From Sipunculus nudus (taxonomy: Eukaryota > Annelida > Sipuncula > Golfingiida > Sipunculidae), in the NCBI GenBank assembly GCA_026874595.1, contig CM049315.1, positions 72,525,416 to 72,589,415 on the forward strand: DNA of 64,000 bases, in the 5' to 3' direction. Both the position numbers and the translations under genes were made by a program. Shown here one piece after another: positions 36,092 to 46,849 of the stretch (positions within the stretch are counted from its first letter, which is position 1; the number at the start of each line of letters is the position of its first letter). The notes below the pieces were generated by a model. That model saw only the letters and a list, made by a program, of their open reading frames with translations, was not told where the DNA came from and made no database searches.

Positions 36092-37080
36092 GACTGAAAA
36101 ACAAAGTGAATCACAGATGGATCCTGTAGCTGCAGCTGCTGTGTTCAGGATTGACGCTAATCAACCAGAACGAAAACGCACAAAACTTTATTTAAACTTG
36201 GACAGATGTCAGTGCCATGGTACCTCTTCTAGCGTTGGCAGGCTTGAGAAATTCACAGAAACATCATAACAGAAATTCTGCCAAGCTGCAAAGCGTCGGC
36301 GAGATGATGTGTACCAACTGCTGAGAGATTACATTGATAGCAAGAAACCTATTCCAAGGGATGTTGGACAGCTTGTCAAACATCACAATTGCTATGCTTA
36401 ATATGTGTTAGAGGAGACAGTGAAGAGAATTGAAAGTACCAGGCTGTATGGACCTAGTAAAAGTGAAGACACTAAAGATACTGATTCTGAATACAGGAGA
36501 ACAAGGTCATAAACATCATTATGCGATCGGTCATTGTGCATCATCTGCCAAGAAGTGAAGAAACTGGCATCTGATCGTCGCCGACATGAAAAAGTTCATC
36601 CGCTGACTCTTACTTCAGCCGTTGAAACGATGATCAGAGCTGCAGTGATTCGCGATGATGAAAGGGTCTTGATGGAGCTACGTGGAGGAGAACGAGGGAC
36701 TGCTGACCCGATAGCTGGTGATGTATTGGTTCATCGATCATGCCAGAGCCAATACACACATAAACGGTCACTCATGACACTGCAGTGACCTCCCAAAGAA
36801 GAAGGGTCTGTTTCAGATCCCTATGACAGAGCCTTTAATGTTATTGCTGATGATTTTAAGGTCCGCATCATTGATAGAAGCTGATGTCCTTGCCTCAAGG
36901 TCAGTTGATGCAGTCCTGGAAGGAAGACACTACAACCGAGGGCTTAGAGTTCACAAGCTGGTTTCAGAGGCTCTGGAGCGAATGAGATGGGTTGCCTTAA
37001 GAAAGTAGAATGATCCCCACGCTTACGATGTCGATCTGGATGAACTAGTAAGTGTCTATGGAGATCTGCAGTCTGAAATC
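36092..37080 (+). pseudogene. N-terminal fragment of a multicopy Cys-containing protein
   Basis: The plus-strand frame begins 'MTEKQSESQMDPVAAAAVF' and continues with 'LEKFTETS', stops at about 36270, 36400 and 36510, then a clean block 'LCIICQEVKKLASDRRRHEK', 'DDERVLMELRGGERGTAD' and 'GDVLVHRSCQSQYTHKRSL'. A frameshift near 36800-36870 precedes 'RSVDAVLEGRHYNRGL'. The C-x2-C ... H ... C pattern with 'VHxxCxxxYT' is typical of a large, repeat-associated invertebrate protein family of unknown function. The reading frame runs straight into the right 610-bp repeat. Probably dead. Confidence 0.5.
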
Positions 37081-37082
37081 AA

Positions 37083-37688
37083 TCAGCCTTTTGTTGTGGT
37101 TTCTCTGTGTCTACTGTCCAGATCATTGCTTTTAAAAGTTTCCCGATGATAAACAAGGGTATATAAGAATAAAAATGCAGTATGGCATTTTAAAATAATT
37201 TTATTGTTTCAAGATTTACCTACCAGATTCAAAGAATATACACCTAGCCTGTACTTTGCAAAATCATCACCTTCCCCATACATATACTACATTCCTGCGT
37301 TTCGCTACTGCATGTGTCATAGTTCTTGTATGTATAAAATAGTGGTCTTCATTGTCTTGGATATCTAAAGTTGCCGTATCAACGTAGACTAGTTCCATAT
37401 ATACTAGTTCTTTATACATCAAAGTTTGGCAAGGAACCAATCTATTAGAGTCTAGACCTTTTTATGTTTCTATCATTTTAAAATTTGACATTAAAACAAC
37501 TTGCATAAAAAAACATGGAAAATGCTCAAACTTCTAAAGGGTCGTGGTACGTATCACTGCTCTTATTGTGCTCATTTTTTTTTCTGTACCACATGCATAT
37601 AAATATGCATCCTAACAGCCTATATCTTGACTTCCGAATGAGAACTTTTGTAGAATAATATCATCTGCATGAGGGAAGTTATATTCAG
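37083..37688. repeat. 610-bp direct repeat, right copy
   Basis: Direct copy of 34686-35301. It abuts the end of the Cys-protein fragment. The two copies could be the LTRs of a small element or a segmental duplication. No TG...CA ends or target duplication were confirmed. Confidence 0.85.
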
Positions 37689-38042
37689 AATATGTTGTTA
37701 CAATAATAAATGTAAAAATCTATTAAAAACATATAGATATATCCTAAATTAACAATAAAGCTAGCTGTGGTATAATCCAAACGTGGTCATGTGAACCCCC
37801 ACATATACCAGCACTACAGTCCTCCTTTCACTTCGGTTCCGGAGCAAGAATGGGAACGTTTTCTCGTTGAGCATGTCATACGGTCATTTTTGTTTATATG
37901 TCACATGCAAGTAGTAACTGCAAGTGTTGCTGCTTTTGTTACTTGGCAGTGGTAGCTCACCATCTCTATTCCACTATGAAGATCCCTTCAATTTGAATAA
38001 AATCATTCTGTATAAATCATTTATTTTACAGAAGATGAACAG

Positions 38043-39305
38043 TGTCAAGGTTTAAACCCCAGGCAATCCTAAGGTACCTTGCCCCCAGGTTCTTCCATCA
38101 TCAAATAATCGAATACAGCACTTGGATGCACAGTTCCATGCAAACAGAAACAAGTGAGCAAGTATTTATATTATATTTATTAACAAAAATACACTTATTT
38201 AGTATCTTAACGGTGCATTAAATCAGTGGCTCTGGCTTGGTGGCAACACGTCAAGGCATATGAATGAAAAGGGTCCTGAATGTGTCACGATACCAGTAAA
38301 AAATCTGCAAAGATTAGAGAGAAGAGACTTGAGACTTTATATGAGACTTCTTAAAAAATCTGAGCTACCTTAAGAGTTGCTCCTTTTATGCTTCTAACAC
38401 TGTATACCAGTACAGATACGAATTAGATGTAGATAATATTGCTTAAAAAAATATATACATTATCTAGTCAGTTTACAGGTTGAAAGAGTAGCAATGGTAA
38501 TACAAAGATACAAAGATAATACTGGTTTTCCTAGCTTTTACTTTATTACTGTATATATGGGCTACAATAAAGAAGGAGGTTCTGGAAACTTTTCAAGAAA
38601 CAAATGTGGGACTCACCATAAATGCTGTATCGGTTATGCTGTACACATAGGCCTGGCACTGGCAGGCAGCCCTGAGGTCCTTTTGGTCCCTAGTACTTGG
38701 CCCACAGAATACCACACAGACGGCATCTGAGTAGGTGTTTCCATTCTTGTGGTGGTTCTCACCAAACGGTTATGCCCATGTGCTGGCCTTAGGCTTGATA
38801 AACCCAGTAAGAGTTGGCCTTATTGAAAGTTCAAGTGTCCAGGTTCTGTTCCACTCTGTAAAACACATCTCTAGACCCCAAATTGTGTACAGTTCATGGT
38901 GGGTGTACAGAGCACATCCTCCTGCTACGGGGGTCTCATGCCAACTGCCGTTCCTCTCCCCGAGAGCCAACTTGGCCCCAGCATGAATTCCCCAAAAAGC
39001 CCCAGAACAAGTTTGTGAAATTATTGTAACCCTATCCTTGTTCAAGTCTTTTATTAAAGAAACACCACAGAGTTGCTATGCTTCAGTGATCACTGTGCAT
39101 CACTGAAAGAAACCCTACTCGAGTGGGGCCTATAGGAAAGCACAGGTTTGTTCTAATTGACTGGGGGGGGGGGGGGGGGGTTGTTTCTACCAGTATATGG
39201 GTGAACCCATGGGGGGGGGGGGAATTTACACTTTGGAGGGTGGCAATAATAATAATATTGACTTTATTATACTTAACGTGTCATAGGGGCAATTCTGTGA
39301 CATCA
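38043..39305 (-). repeat. LTR of element C, extra copy
   Basis: 1263 bp. On the plus strand it starts TGTCAAGGTTTAAACC and ends TGTGACATCA. The minus strand therefore reads TGATGTCACA ... CCTTGACA, with TG..CA ends. It contains an 18-base and a 12-base G run. The frames inside it (for example 'MVIQRYKDNTGFPSFYF') are not genes. Confidence 0.9.
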
Positions 39306-40374
39306 CTCCCCCCTAAAAGAAAAAAAAAACGCTTGCATTTTCTCATAGTATTATCGATTCCTCAGTTACGTTAAGACTCCTTATTCCGAATATCATGCCA
39401 CATTCAGATTATAACATATTTCAAGTCTGGTAATTTCGTATATTTCAATTATTACCACTAAGCCACTTTTTAAGTATATGTGCATTTTACAATATATACA
39501 ATATGTAAATCGACAATGATGCATCAACTAAACCAATTGGACCCTGCTCAAGAAATCTGGTCCATGGTTATCCTTCCCGGGAACTGCTTCCACCTTAAAC
39601 TGATACTCTTGCAGTATCATGGCCCATCTCATAATCCGTTTGTTAAGTGTTTTGGACTGGTTTATGTATAATAGGGGCTTATGATCGGTCTGAATCACAA
39701 AAGGTCTGCCAAACAAATACACATCAAACTTTCCTGTGGCCCACACGATGGCTAGAGCTTCCCTTTCGATCACAGAGTAATTCTGTTCTGAATCGGAAAG
39801 TTTACGACTTCCATAAGCCACTGGGAAAAGAAGACCATTAGCCTCCTGCATAAGGATGCATCCCAATCCTTTGTCGGAAGCATCGGTTCTCAAAACAAAC
39901 TGTTTCGAGAAATCAGGAAATTGCAGGATTGGAGGTTTCACCAGCATGGACTTGAGAGTCAGAAAAGACTTTTCCTGAGCATTACCCCACTGGATTTTAT
40001 TACTCTGGCCTCTACGAGTCAGATCTGTTAGGGGCACTGCCACCTCTGCATAATTTTCCGGTAATATCCGGAGAGTCCTAGAAATGATCTCACCTCCGTT
40101 TTAGTAGTAGGTCGTTCTGTACTATGGATCTTACTCAAGAGATGGGGATCCGTTGCTAGTCGACCTTTGCCAACCATGTGTCCTAGAAATTCCAAATCTG
40201 AGAATCCAAAGAAACATTTTGCAGGTTTTGCGGCCAAGTTAGCCTGCTTGAGTATCCTTATAACAGTCTCTAGAAGACTCATGTGTTCTGACCATGTAAC
40301 AGAATGACACAGGACATCATCTATGTAACCACAGACGCCCCTGACATTGGAAAATAGCTTCCTCATCATTCTGG
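39306..40374 (-). pseudogene. Duplicated 3' fragment of element C pol (RT end and RNase H)
   Basis: The minus-strand frame from 40369 carries 'GYIDDVLCHS' (the RT catalytic motif) to 'SFLGLSGYYRK', and the frame from 40043 carries RNase H ('VLRTDASDKGLGCIL', 'EREALAIVWA', 'FVIQTDHKPLL', 'DNHGPDFLSR'). It is the second copy of sequence at 41700-42769 and carries the same one-base frameshift between RT and RNase H. It lacks everything upstream of the YIDD region, so it cannot act alone. Confidence 0.95.
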
Positions 40375-40440
40375 TGAAGACCCCTTCAATTTGAATAAAA
40401 TCATTCTGTATAAATCATTTATTTTACAGAAGATGAACAG

Positions 40441-41699
40441 TGTCAAGGTTTAAACCCCAGGCAATCCTAAGGTACCTTGCCCCCAGGTTCTTCCATCATC
40501 AAATAATCGAATACAGCACTTGGATGCACAGTTCCATGCAAACAGAAACAAGTGAGCAAGTATTTATATTATATTTATTAACAAAAATACACTTATTTAG
40601 TATCTTAACGGTGCATTAAATCAGTGGCTCTGGCTTGGTGGCAACACGTCAAGGCATATGAATGAAAAGGGTCCTGAATGTGTCACGATACCAGTAAAAA
40701 ATCTGCAAAGATTAGAGAGAAGAGACTTGAGACTTTATATGAGACTTCTTAAAAAATCTGAGCTACCTTAAGAGTTGCTCCTTTTATGCTTCTAACACTG
40801 TATACCAGTACAGATACGAATTAGATGTAGATAATATTGCTTAAAAAAATATATACATTATCTAGTCAGTTTACAGGTTGAAAGAGTAGCAATGGTAATA
40901 CAAAGATACAAAGATAATACTGGTTTTCCTAGCTTTTACTTTATTACTGTATATATGGGCTACAATAAAGAAGGAGGTTCTGGAAACTTTTCAAGAAACA
41001 AATGTGGGACTCACCATAAATGCTGTATCGGTTATGCTGTACACATAGGCCTGGCACTGGCAGGCAGCCCTGAGGTCCTTTTGGTCCCTAGTACTTGGCC
41101 CACAGAATACCACACAGACGGCATCTGAGTAGGTGTTTCCATTCTTGTGGTGGTTCTCACCAAACGGTTATGCCCATGTGCTGGCCTTAGGCTTGATAAA
41201 CCCAGTAAGAGTTGGCCTTATTGAAAGTTCAAGTGTCCAGGTTCTGTTCCACTCTGTAAAACACATCTCTAGACCCCAAATTGTGTACAGTTCATGGTGG
41301 GTGTACAGAGCACATCCTCCTGCTACGGGGGTCTCATGCCAACTGCCGTTCCTCTCCCCGAGAGCCAACTTGGCCCCAGCATGAATTCCCCAAAAAGCCC
41401 CAGAACAAGTTTGTGAAATTATTGTAACCCTATCCTTGTTCAAGTCTTTTATTAAAGAAACACCACAGAGTTGCTATGCTTCAGTGATCACTGTGCATCA
41501 CTGAAAGAAACCCTACTCGAGTGGGGACTATAGGAAAGCACAGGTTTGTTCTAATTGACTGGGGGGGGGGGGGGGGGTTGTTTCTACCAGTATATGGGTG
41601 AACCCATGGGGGGGGGAATTTACACTTTGGAGGGTGGCAATAATAATAATATTGACTTTATTATACTTAACGTGTCATAGGGGCAATTCTGTGACATCA
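40441..41699 (-). repeat. 3' LTR of element C
   Basis: 1259 bp with TG..CA ends. In element sense it follows a purine tract (AGGGGGGAG) at about 41700-41708. A minus-strand AATAAA at 40579-40574 could be the poly-A signal. G runs of 17 and 9 bases distinguish it from the extra copy. Confidence 0.9.
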
Positions 41700-41716
41700 C
41701 TCCCCCCTAAAAGAAA
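41700..41716 (-). promoter_or_regulatory. Polypurine tract of element C
   Basis: The minus strand reads a T-rich stretch, then TTAGGGGGGAG immediately before the LTR start TGATGTCAC. This is the expected plus-strand primer site for retrotransposon DNA synthesis. The same tract sits at 39306-39314 in the duplicated copy. Confidence 0.75.
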
Positions 41717-41922
41717 AAAAAAAACGCTTGCATTTTCTCATAGTATTATCGATTCCTCAGTTACGTTAAGACTCCTTATTCCGAATATCATGCCACATTC
41801 AGATTATAACATATTTCAAGTCTGGTAATTTCGTATATTTCAATTATTACCACTAAGCCACTTTTTAAGTATATGTGCATTTTACAATATATACAATATG
41901 TAAATCGACAATGATGCATCAA

Positions 41923-43800
41923 CTAAACCAATTGGACCCTGCTCAAGAAATCTGGTCCATGGTTATCCTTCCCGGGAACTGCTTCCACCTTAAACTGATA
42001 CTCTTGCAGTATCATGGCCCATCTCATAATCCGTTTGTTAAGTGTTTTGGACTGGTTTATGTATAATAGGGGCTTATGATCGGTCTGAATCACAAAAGGT
42101 CTGCCAAACAAATACACATCAAACTTTCCTGTGGCCCACACGATGGCTAGAGCTTCCCTTTCGATCACAGAGTAATTCTGTTCTGAATCGGAAAGTTTAC
42201 GACTTCCATAAGCCACTGGGAAAAGAAGACCATTAGCCTCCTGCATAAGGATGCATCCCAATCCTTTGTCGGAAGCATCGGTTCTCAAAACAAACTGTTT
42301 CGAGAAATCAGGAAATTGCAGGATTGGAGGTTTCACCAGCATGGACTTGAGAGTCAGAAAAGACTTTTCCTGAGCATTACCCCACTGGATTTTATTACTC
42401 TGGCCTCTACGAGTCAGATCTGTTAGGGGCACTGCCACCTCTGCATAATTTTCCGGTAATATCCGGAGAGTCCTAGAAATGATCTCACCTCCGTTTTAGT
42501 AGTAGGTCGTTCTGTACTATGGATCTTACTCAAGAGATGGGGATCCGTTGCTAGTCGACCTTTGCCAACCATGTGTCCTAGAAATTCCAAATCTGAGAAT
42601 CCAAAGAAACATTTTGCAGGTTTTGCGGCCAAGTTAGCCTGCTTGAGTATCCTTATAACAGTCTCTAGAAGACTCATGTGTTCTGACCATGTAACAGAAT
42701 GACACAGGACATCATCTATGTAACCACAGACGCCCCTGACATTGGAAAATAGCTTCCTCATCATTCTGGTGAATACAGCACCAGCCACCACCAGACCAAA
42801 TGGCATGAACCGAAACTGATACTGACCTTCAGGCGTAACGAAAGCAGTCAGGTGCTTCGATTGAGGGGCCATAGGAATCTGCCAGTACCCTTTGGTGAGG
42901 TCTAGTTTAGAGGAATATCGGCTTTTGTGGAGCTCAGCAAATAAGTCATCAGGATTAGGCATAGGCTCAGGGTCAAAAAGTATGAGCCGGTTTAGTTCGC
43001 GGAAATCAACACAAAAACGCACCGACGAATCTTTTTTTCTTACCATTACTACTGGCGAACTGTAATTTGAGCTTGACCTTTCTATGACACCCAACGAAAG
43101 CATATCACGTATTTCCTCCCTCATTTTATCCCTCAAAGCATGGGGTACAGGATAAGGTTTGGATCTGACAGACTGGTCTGTGATGAGTTGCAACTCACAT
43201 TCTATAATGTGTGTTCGCTTTGGGACATCCGAAAAATGGTTCTCAAACTTATTTAAAAGGGCTCTAAGCTCAGCGGATTCTTCTGAAGAAAGATCCTTAC
43301 TGATATGAACATCGGATGGTCCTTGTTTGCGGGTCACGCTTGGTAATGGAACAATGCTCTTTCCATCATCAATGCCTACCTTTTGTTGCATTTCCATAGG
43401 ACTGCGCAGGATAGGCTCTTTGATCTCACAGGTAGAGCAAGACAGATCAAACAGACAGCCTGCAGTCATTTCGGAGTTGTCTCTTGATATATACTTCTTT
43501 AACATATTGATGTGGAAGGATTTAATCTTACCGTTAACCTTTATCTTGTAGTCACAATCATTGAACCGGTGTAGTACTTCAAATGGGCCCTTCCACTGAA
43601 GCAACAACTTATTTCTGTCTATGGGGAGCAAGACCAAAACTTTGTAACCTACCTGCAAATGTCGAGGCTTGGCCCTCCTATTATAGTATACTCTGTATCT
43701 TTCCGCTGACTGACTTTGCATCTGTTGAGCCAAATCACAGGTGTCCTTCAGCTTCTGCTTAAGATATAGAACATATTGATATGTGGTTTTAACCTCTGAT
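41923..43800 (-). pseudogene. Element C pol: integrase tail, reverse transcriptase, RNase H
   Basis: Element sense runs from 43800 down. The integrase tail ('YNRRAKPRHLQVGYKVLVL', 'LLLQWKGPFEVLHRF', 'KSFHINMLKKYI') is a GPY/F-type module. RT follows with 'MLSLGVIERSSSNYSSPVV', 'VRFCVDFRELNRL', 'SKLDLTKGYWQIP', 'FRFMPFGLVVAGAVF' and the catalytic 'GYIDDVLCHS'. RNase H (42438-41923) has its acidic residues in 'RTDASDKG', 'EREALA', 'QTDHKP' and 'GPDFLSR'. RT-RH copies element RNA and removes the template. The only breaks seen are one-base frameshifts near 43815 and near 42440. RT lies downstream of integrase, unlike most Ty3/gypsy elements. Confidence 0.93.
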
Positions 43801-45000
43801 TCAGTACCTTTTCGTCAGTAACTCCTTCAGTACCATCATCGGACCTCTCACATGCCTGCCATAAAGTAAATCGAATGGTGAAAAGCCACCAAGAGAATCA
43901 TGCGGGGACTCACGGTAAACAAATAGGACTGGTGCCAGATACCGATCCCAGTCCCGTGGCTTTTCTGCACACATTCTCTTCAGCATTTTCTTCAACGTAT
44001 CGTTGAATTTTTCAACCATACCATTACACCTGGGATTGTAAGGGGTTGTAGTAAGTTGCTTGATACTAAGCAGACGACTTACCTCTCTCATTACCGATGA
44101 TGTGAACTGACTACCGATATCTGTAAGAACTTCAGCTGGAATGCCTAATCTACTATAGATATCAATGAGAGCCTCTGCTACAGTTTCGGCTTCAACATTA
44201 CTTAGCGCTATAGCCTCTGGGTAACGGGTAGCATAATCCATTACGGTTAGAATAAGACGGTTACCTCGTTCTGACGCAGGATGGATAGGCCCGAACAGGT
44301 CCATGGCTATACGTTGATAGGGTTGATCAATAAGGGGCATTCTACCGAGAGGCACCTTTGTTACCTTACCTTTCTGGATGGTCCTTTGACAGATATCACA
44401 CGACTTGCAATACTGTGCTACATCAGCTTGCACACCTGCCCAATGAAAATGGGAAACTACTCTCTCAAGAGTGCGACCTATACCTTGATGTCCAGACATT
44501 ATGCCTTCATGGGCTAGTTTAATCACATCCGCCCTGAAACATGTTGGTACCACAAATTGAGTGTGGTAACTGCTTTGAACATATTTATCCGGCCTTATAC
44601 GAACCAAGGCCCCATTCTTCGCGTCAAACTTGAACTTATCTTCTTGCTTTTGAGAAACCTTGTCCCAGAGAATTGACAATGATTTGTCATTCTGTTGTGC
44701 CTCGAGGAATTCTGCACGAGTAACCTCTGCTATGGGACTCGGTACAGACAGTGGTTTTGTTGGTTTACTCATCTTCTTAACCATGGCTCTGGTTTGTACT
44801 GAGCTGGCAGTTCCTATCACAGGATGGGACCAACTGGGATCGGGACACTGTGGTTCCCGTGCCCCATTTATATTCCCAATGATCACATCGTAGACAGGAT
44901 TATATATGCACAAAGCTTCCATTTCACCAACAAAGTAGGGGGTGTTTACATGAACTTTAGCTAGAGGAAACTGTTTACTGTACCATCTATAAGTACACAA
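43801..45000 (-). pseudogene. Element C integrase (with protease C-terminal end)
   Basis: The minus-strand frame starts within the protease tail ('CIYNPVYDVIIGNI'), passes a linker ('EVTRAEFLEAQQNDKSL') and reaches integrase. The HHCC zinc finger is at about residues 160-205 ('LAHEGIMSGHQGIG', 'SHFHWAG', 'YCKSCDICQRT'). The DDE core has its first Asp in 'IAMDLFGP', its second in 'LTDIGSQF' and Glu in 'NGMVEKFNDTLKK'. All three catalytic residues are present; the usual Q after LTD is I. Integrase joins element cDNA to the host genome. The frame ends by a one-base shift near 43815, before the GPY/F tail. Confidence 0.93.
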
Positions 45001-46308
45001 GTTTGTGTTTTCCAGGTCAAGTGACCATTATTGACAAGTGCGGATCTTACAACCGCACTGCTACAACCGGTATCCCTCAAGACTGAAACCTCATGTTCAG
45101 CCAAAACACCCTTACATGTTGGCACACCAGGCGGGTGGGATTCTGGTGTGCCCACCTTACCAGGACATTCGACATTCAACATTTCTATTCCGGACCTACG
45201 TGTTGTCTGAAAGCATGCTTGTGCCTCTGATACACCTGAACTCACCTCAGACTTACTTGCTTCAAGAGCTTCCTTGATGGCTTCTACCAGCAAATCTTTC
45301 GGGTCCAGCATTTGAAATCCCTGCACATTACTTTTATTCCTTATTGGTAACTTACATTGGAATGATTTGTGTCCCTGACCACCACAATTGTAACACTTGT
45401 ATCCTGGAGAATTACCAGTGGCAGTTTTAGGCCCGGTAGAAGAACTTGTATATGTATAACTTGTAGTACCCCTAGGACCATTGAAGGATTGTTTACCCAC
45501 TCCCGGTTGTTTGCCTTTATCCTGATTACTACCTGGAAATGGTTTATTAGAAGCAGTAAAACTGGACTTACCATGTGCTTCAACAAACCGCTCAGCCATT
45601 TCTGTCATCGCATCAATATTCGAACAACTTCTCTCCCTCAAGAAAACTGAAAGATCATTTGAACAAGAATTCATGAATTGTTCCCTCAAGAAAAGATCTA
45701 TCAGGTTCTCATATGTATGTTCTATATCTACCATTCTAATCCAGTTATGCAAGTATCCACTGATTCTTGAGGCAAACTGACTTGGCGTCTCATTCTTCTG
45801 AGGTCGGGATGTACGAAACCTAGTCCTGTGTCCTTCATCAGTCATTTGGTATTCCCTTAACAATGCTAATTTCAATCTACTATAGTCTAAGGCATCTTCA
45901 GAGGGAAGTCTAGAATAAACATTAAGTGCCTTACCTTTCAGGAGGGCACTAAGCCGAAGAGCCCAGTCACTTTTGTTCCACTTCTGGCTTGTTGCAAATC
46001 TCTCAAAACGATCAAGTTGCATCCAACTGGTCAGTATTTTCATCAAAGGTAGGAATTTTTACAGATGGAATGGATACACTACTGGGACTTACCTCTTGAA
46101 TCGGACTTGTCTCAGCTATCTGGGCTTTCAATTTCAGAACTTCTAGTTCATGCTCACTCGAGCGATTGAGAGCTCTTTCATCACGCTCCCTGTCTCTCTC
46201 CTTTTTCTCCTCCATATGCTTCATCTCCCTATCGACAAAACTTTGGAGATCACCCCCTTTAAACCCTAGTCTCTCCCCTAGAGAAACAATTTCTTTGAGG
46301 TCTTCCAT
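44961..46308 (-). pseudogene. Element C gag and protease
   Basis: Gag likely starts at the ATG near 46308 ('MEDLKEIVSLGERLGF'). A highly charged coiled-coil-like stretch ('MKHMEEKKERDRERDERAL') is followed by the capsid-like part ('RFERFATSQKWNKSDWAL', 'YSRLPSEDALD'), a CCHC zinc knuckle ('CYNCGGQGHKSFQC') and the start of an aspartic protease ('VLRDTGCSSAVVRSALV'). Gag packages element RNA and the protease matures the polyproteins. One-base frameshifts near 46018 (inside gag) and near 44965 (inside the protease) break the frame. There are no in-frame stops otherwise. Both breaks fall inside domains, so they look like mutations or assembly indels, not programmed shifts. Confidence 0.92.
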
Positions 46309-46515
46309 TGTAAAGGAATATACAATACTCCAGTAACAGTACACAATATCAACTGATTACAGGGACTTTATCAAAATATACACAAGAATGAGTTCACTTA
46401 ACAGAACCCTGTACCATAGTAGACTGCCCTAACCCGAGCGACTGCTAATGTCAATTATACGAACTAACGAGTCTGCTCCTGTGCCCTATAATATTAAACA
46501 ACAGGCACAGTTTGC
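46309..46515 (-). promoter_or_regulatory. Element C leader, gag-proximal part
   Basis: Untranslated sequence between the hairpin array and the gag start. It contains a 7-bp stem, CTGTGCC (46479-46485) with GGCACAG (46504-46510). No frame with gag-like content. Confidence 0.55.
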
Positions 46516-46849
46516 CGCCGTAGCGTGCTAAAACTGGACCTCAGCCGTAGCCGACAAATCACCACCGAGGCGTGACTATACTATAAAAAAAACAGCCAAA
46601 GCTGTGAACAAATGACCACCGCAGTGACCATACAAAATAGCCGCAGCTATAAACAAATTACCACCGCAGTGAAACTACACAAGACAGCCGCAGCTGTTAC
46701 CAAATTACTGCCGCAGCAGGAATAAACGAAACAAACACGGCCGCAGCGTGTCTGTACCAAACAGCCTCAGCTGTAAACAAATCCGCTCTAGCGGGAATAC
46801 ACAAAACAAACACCACCGCAGCGGGGACATAAATAACAGTCGCAACTGT
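46516..46849 (-). promoter_or_regulatory. Array of 13 short hairpins, ten with UNCG-type loops in element sense
   Basis: Inverted repeats with 4-base centres, roughly every 20-40 bases. Plus-strand stems and centres: 46516 CGC-CGTA-GCG; 46541 TCAGC-CGTA-GCCGA; 46592 ACAGC-CAAA-GCTGT; 46617 CAC-CGCA-GTG; 46637 ATAGC-CGCA-GCTAT; 46662 CAC-CGCA-GTG; 46684 ACAGC-CGCA-GCTGT; 46708 CTGC-CGCA-GCAG; 46736 CACGGC-CGCA-GCGTG; 46761 ACAGC-CTCA-GCTGT; 46783 CCGC-TCTA-GCGG; 46813 CACC-CGCA-GCGG type; 46836 ACAGT-CGCA-ACTGT. In element RNA the centres read UACG or UGCG in ten cases, nine closed by C-G. Stem sequence varies while pairing is kept. Function unknown. Confidence 0.8.

Larger units (their letters stand above)
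37977..40374. repeat. 2.4-kb tandem duplication, copy 1 (flank + LTR + 3' pol of element C)
   Basis: Copy 1 of a tandem block whose second copy is 40375-42769. It holds 66 bp of non-element flank, a complete LTR (38043-39305), and the RNase H plus part of the RT gene (39306-40374). The pol sequence stops abruptly at 40374, where the block restarts. The copies differ mainly in poly-G and poly-A lengths and about two point changes. Confidence 0.97.
40375..42769. repeat. 2.4-kb tandem duplication, copy 2
   Basis: Second copy, continuous with the rest of element C. TGAA is present at the left edge (37977), at the junction (40375) and at the right edge (42770): a 4-bp microhomology. Confidence 0.97.

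Noticed and set aside
34686-40441. The 610-bp repeats and the LTR duplication have almost the same spacing (about 2396 and 2398 bp)
   Set aside because: The sequences are unrelated, and the region after the right 610-bp copy does not match the region after the left one. Coincidence is the simplest reading.
38494-41443. Identical frames in two copies (for example 'MVIQRYKDNTGFPSFYF' at 38494 and 40892, and minus-strand frames at 38770 and 41168) that look like conserved genes
   Set aside because: They lie inside the LTR of element C, and their identity comes from the recent tandem duplication, not from protein conservation.
39163-41617. Poly-G runs as G-quadruplex regulatory elements
   Set aside because: They are single homopolymer runs that differ in length between near-identical copies, as expected of unstable homopolymers. 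No spaced G-tract pattern is present.
44955-44975. Possible programmed -1 frameshift between gag-protease and the downstream frame
   Set aside because: The shift falls inside the protease domain and no convincing slippery heptamer is in register. Other single-base shifts in the same element look the same, so a mutation or assembly indel is more likely.
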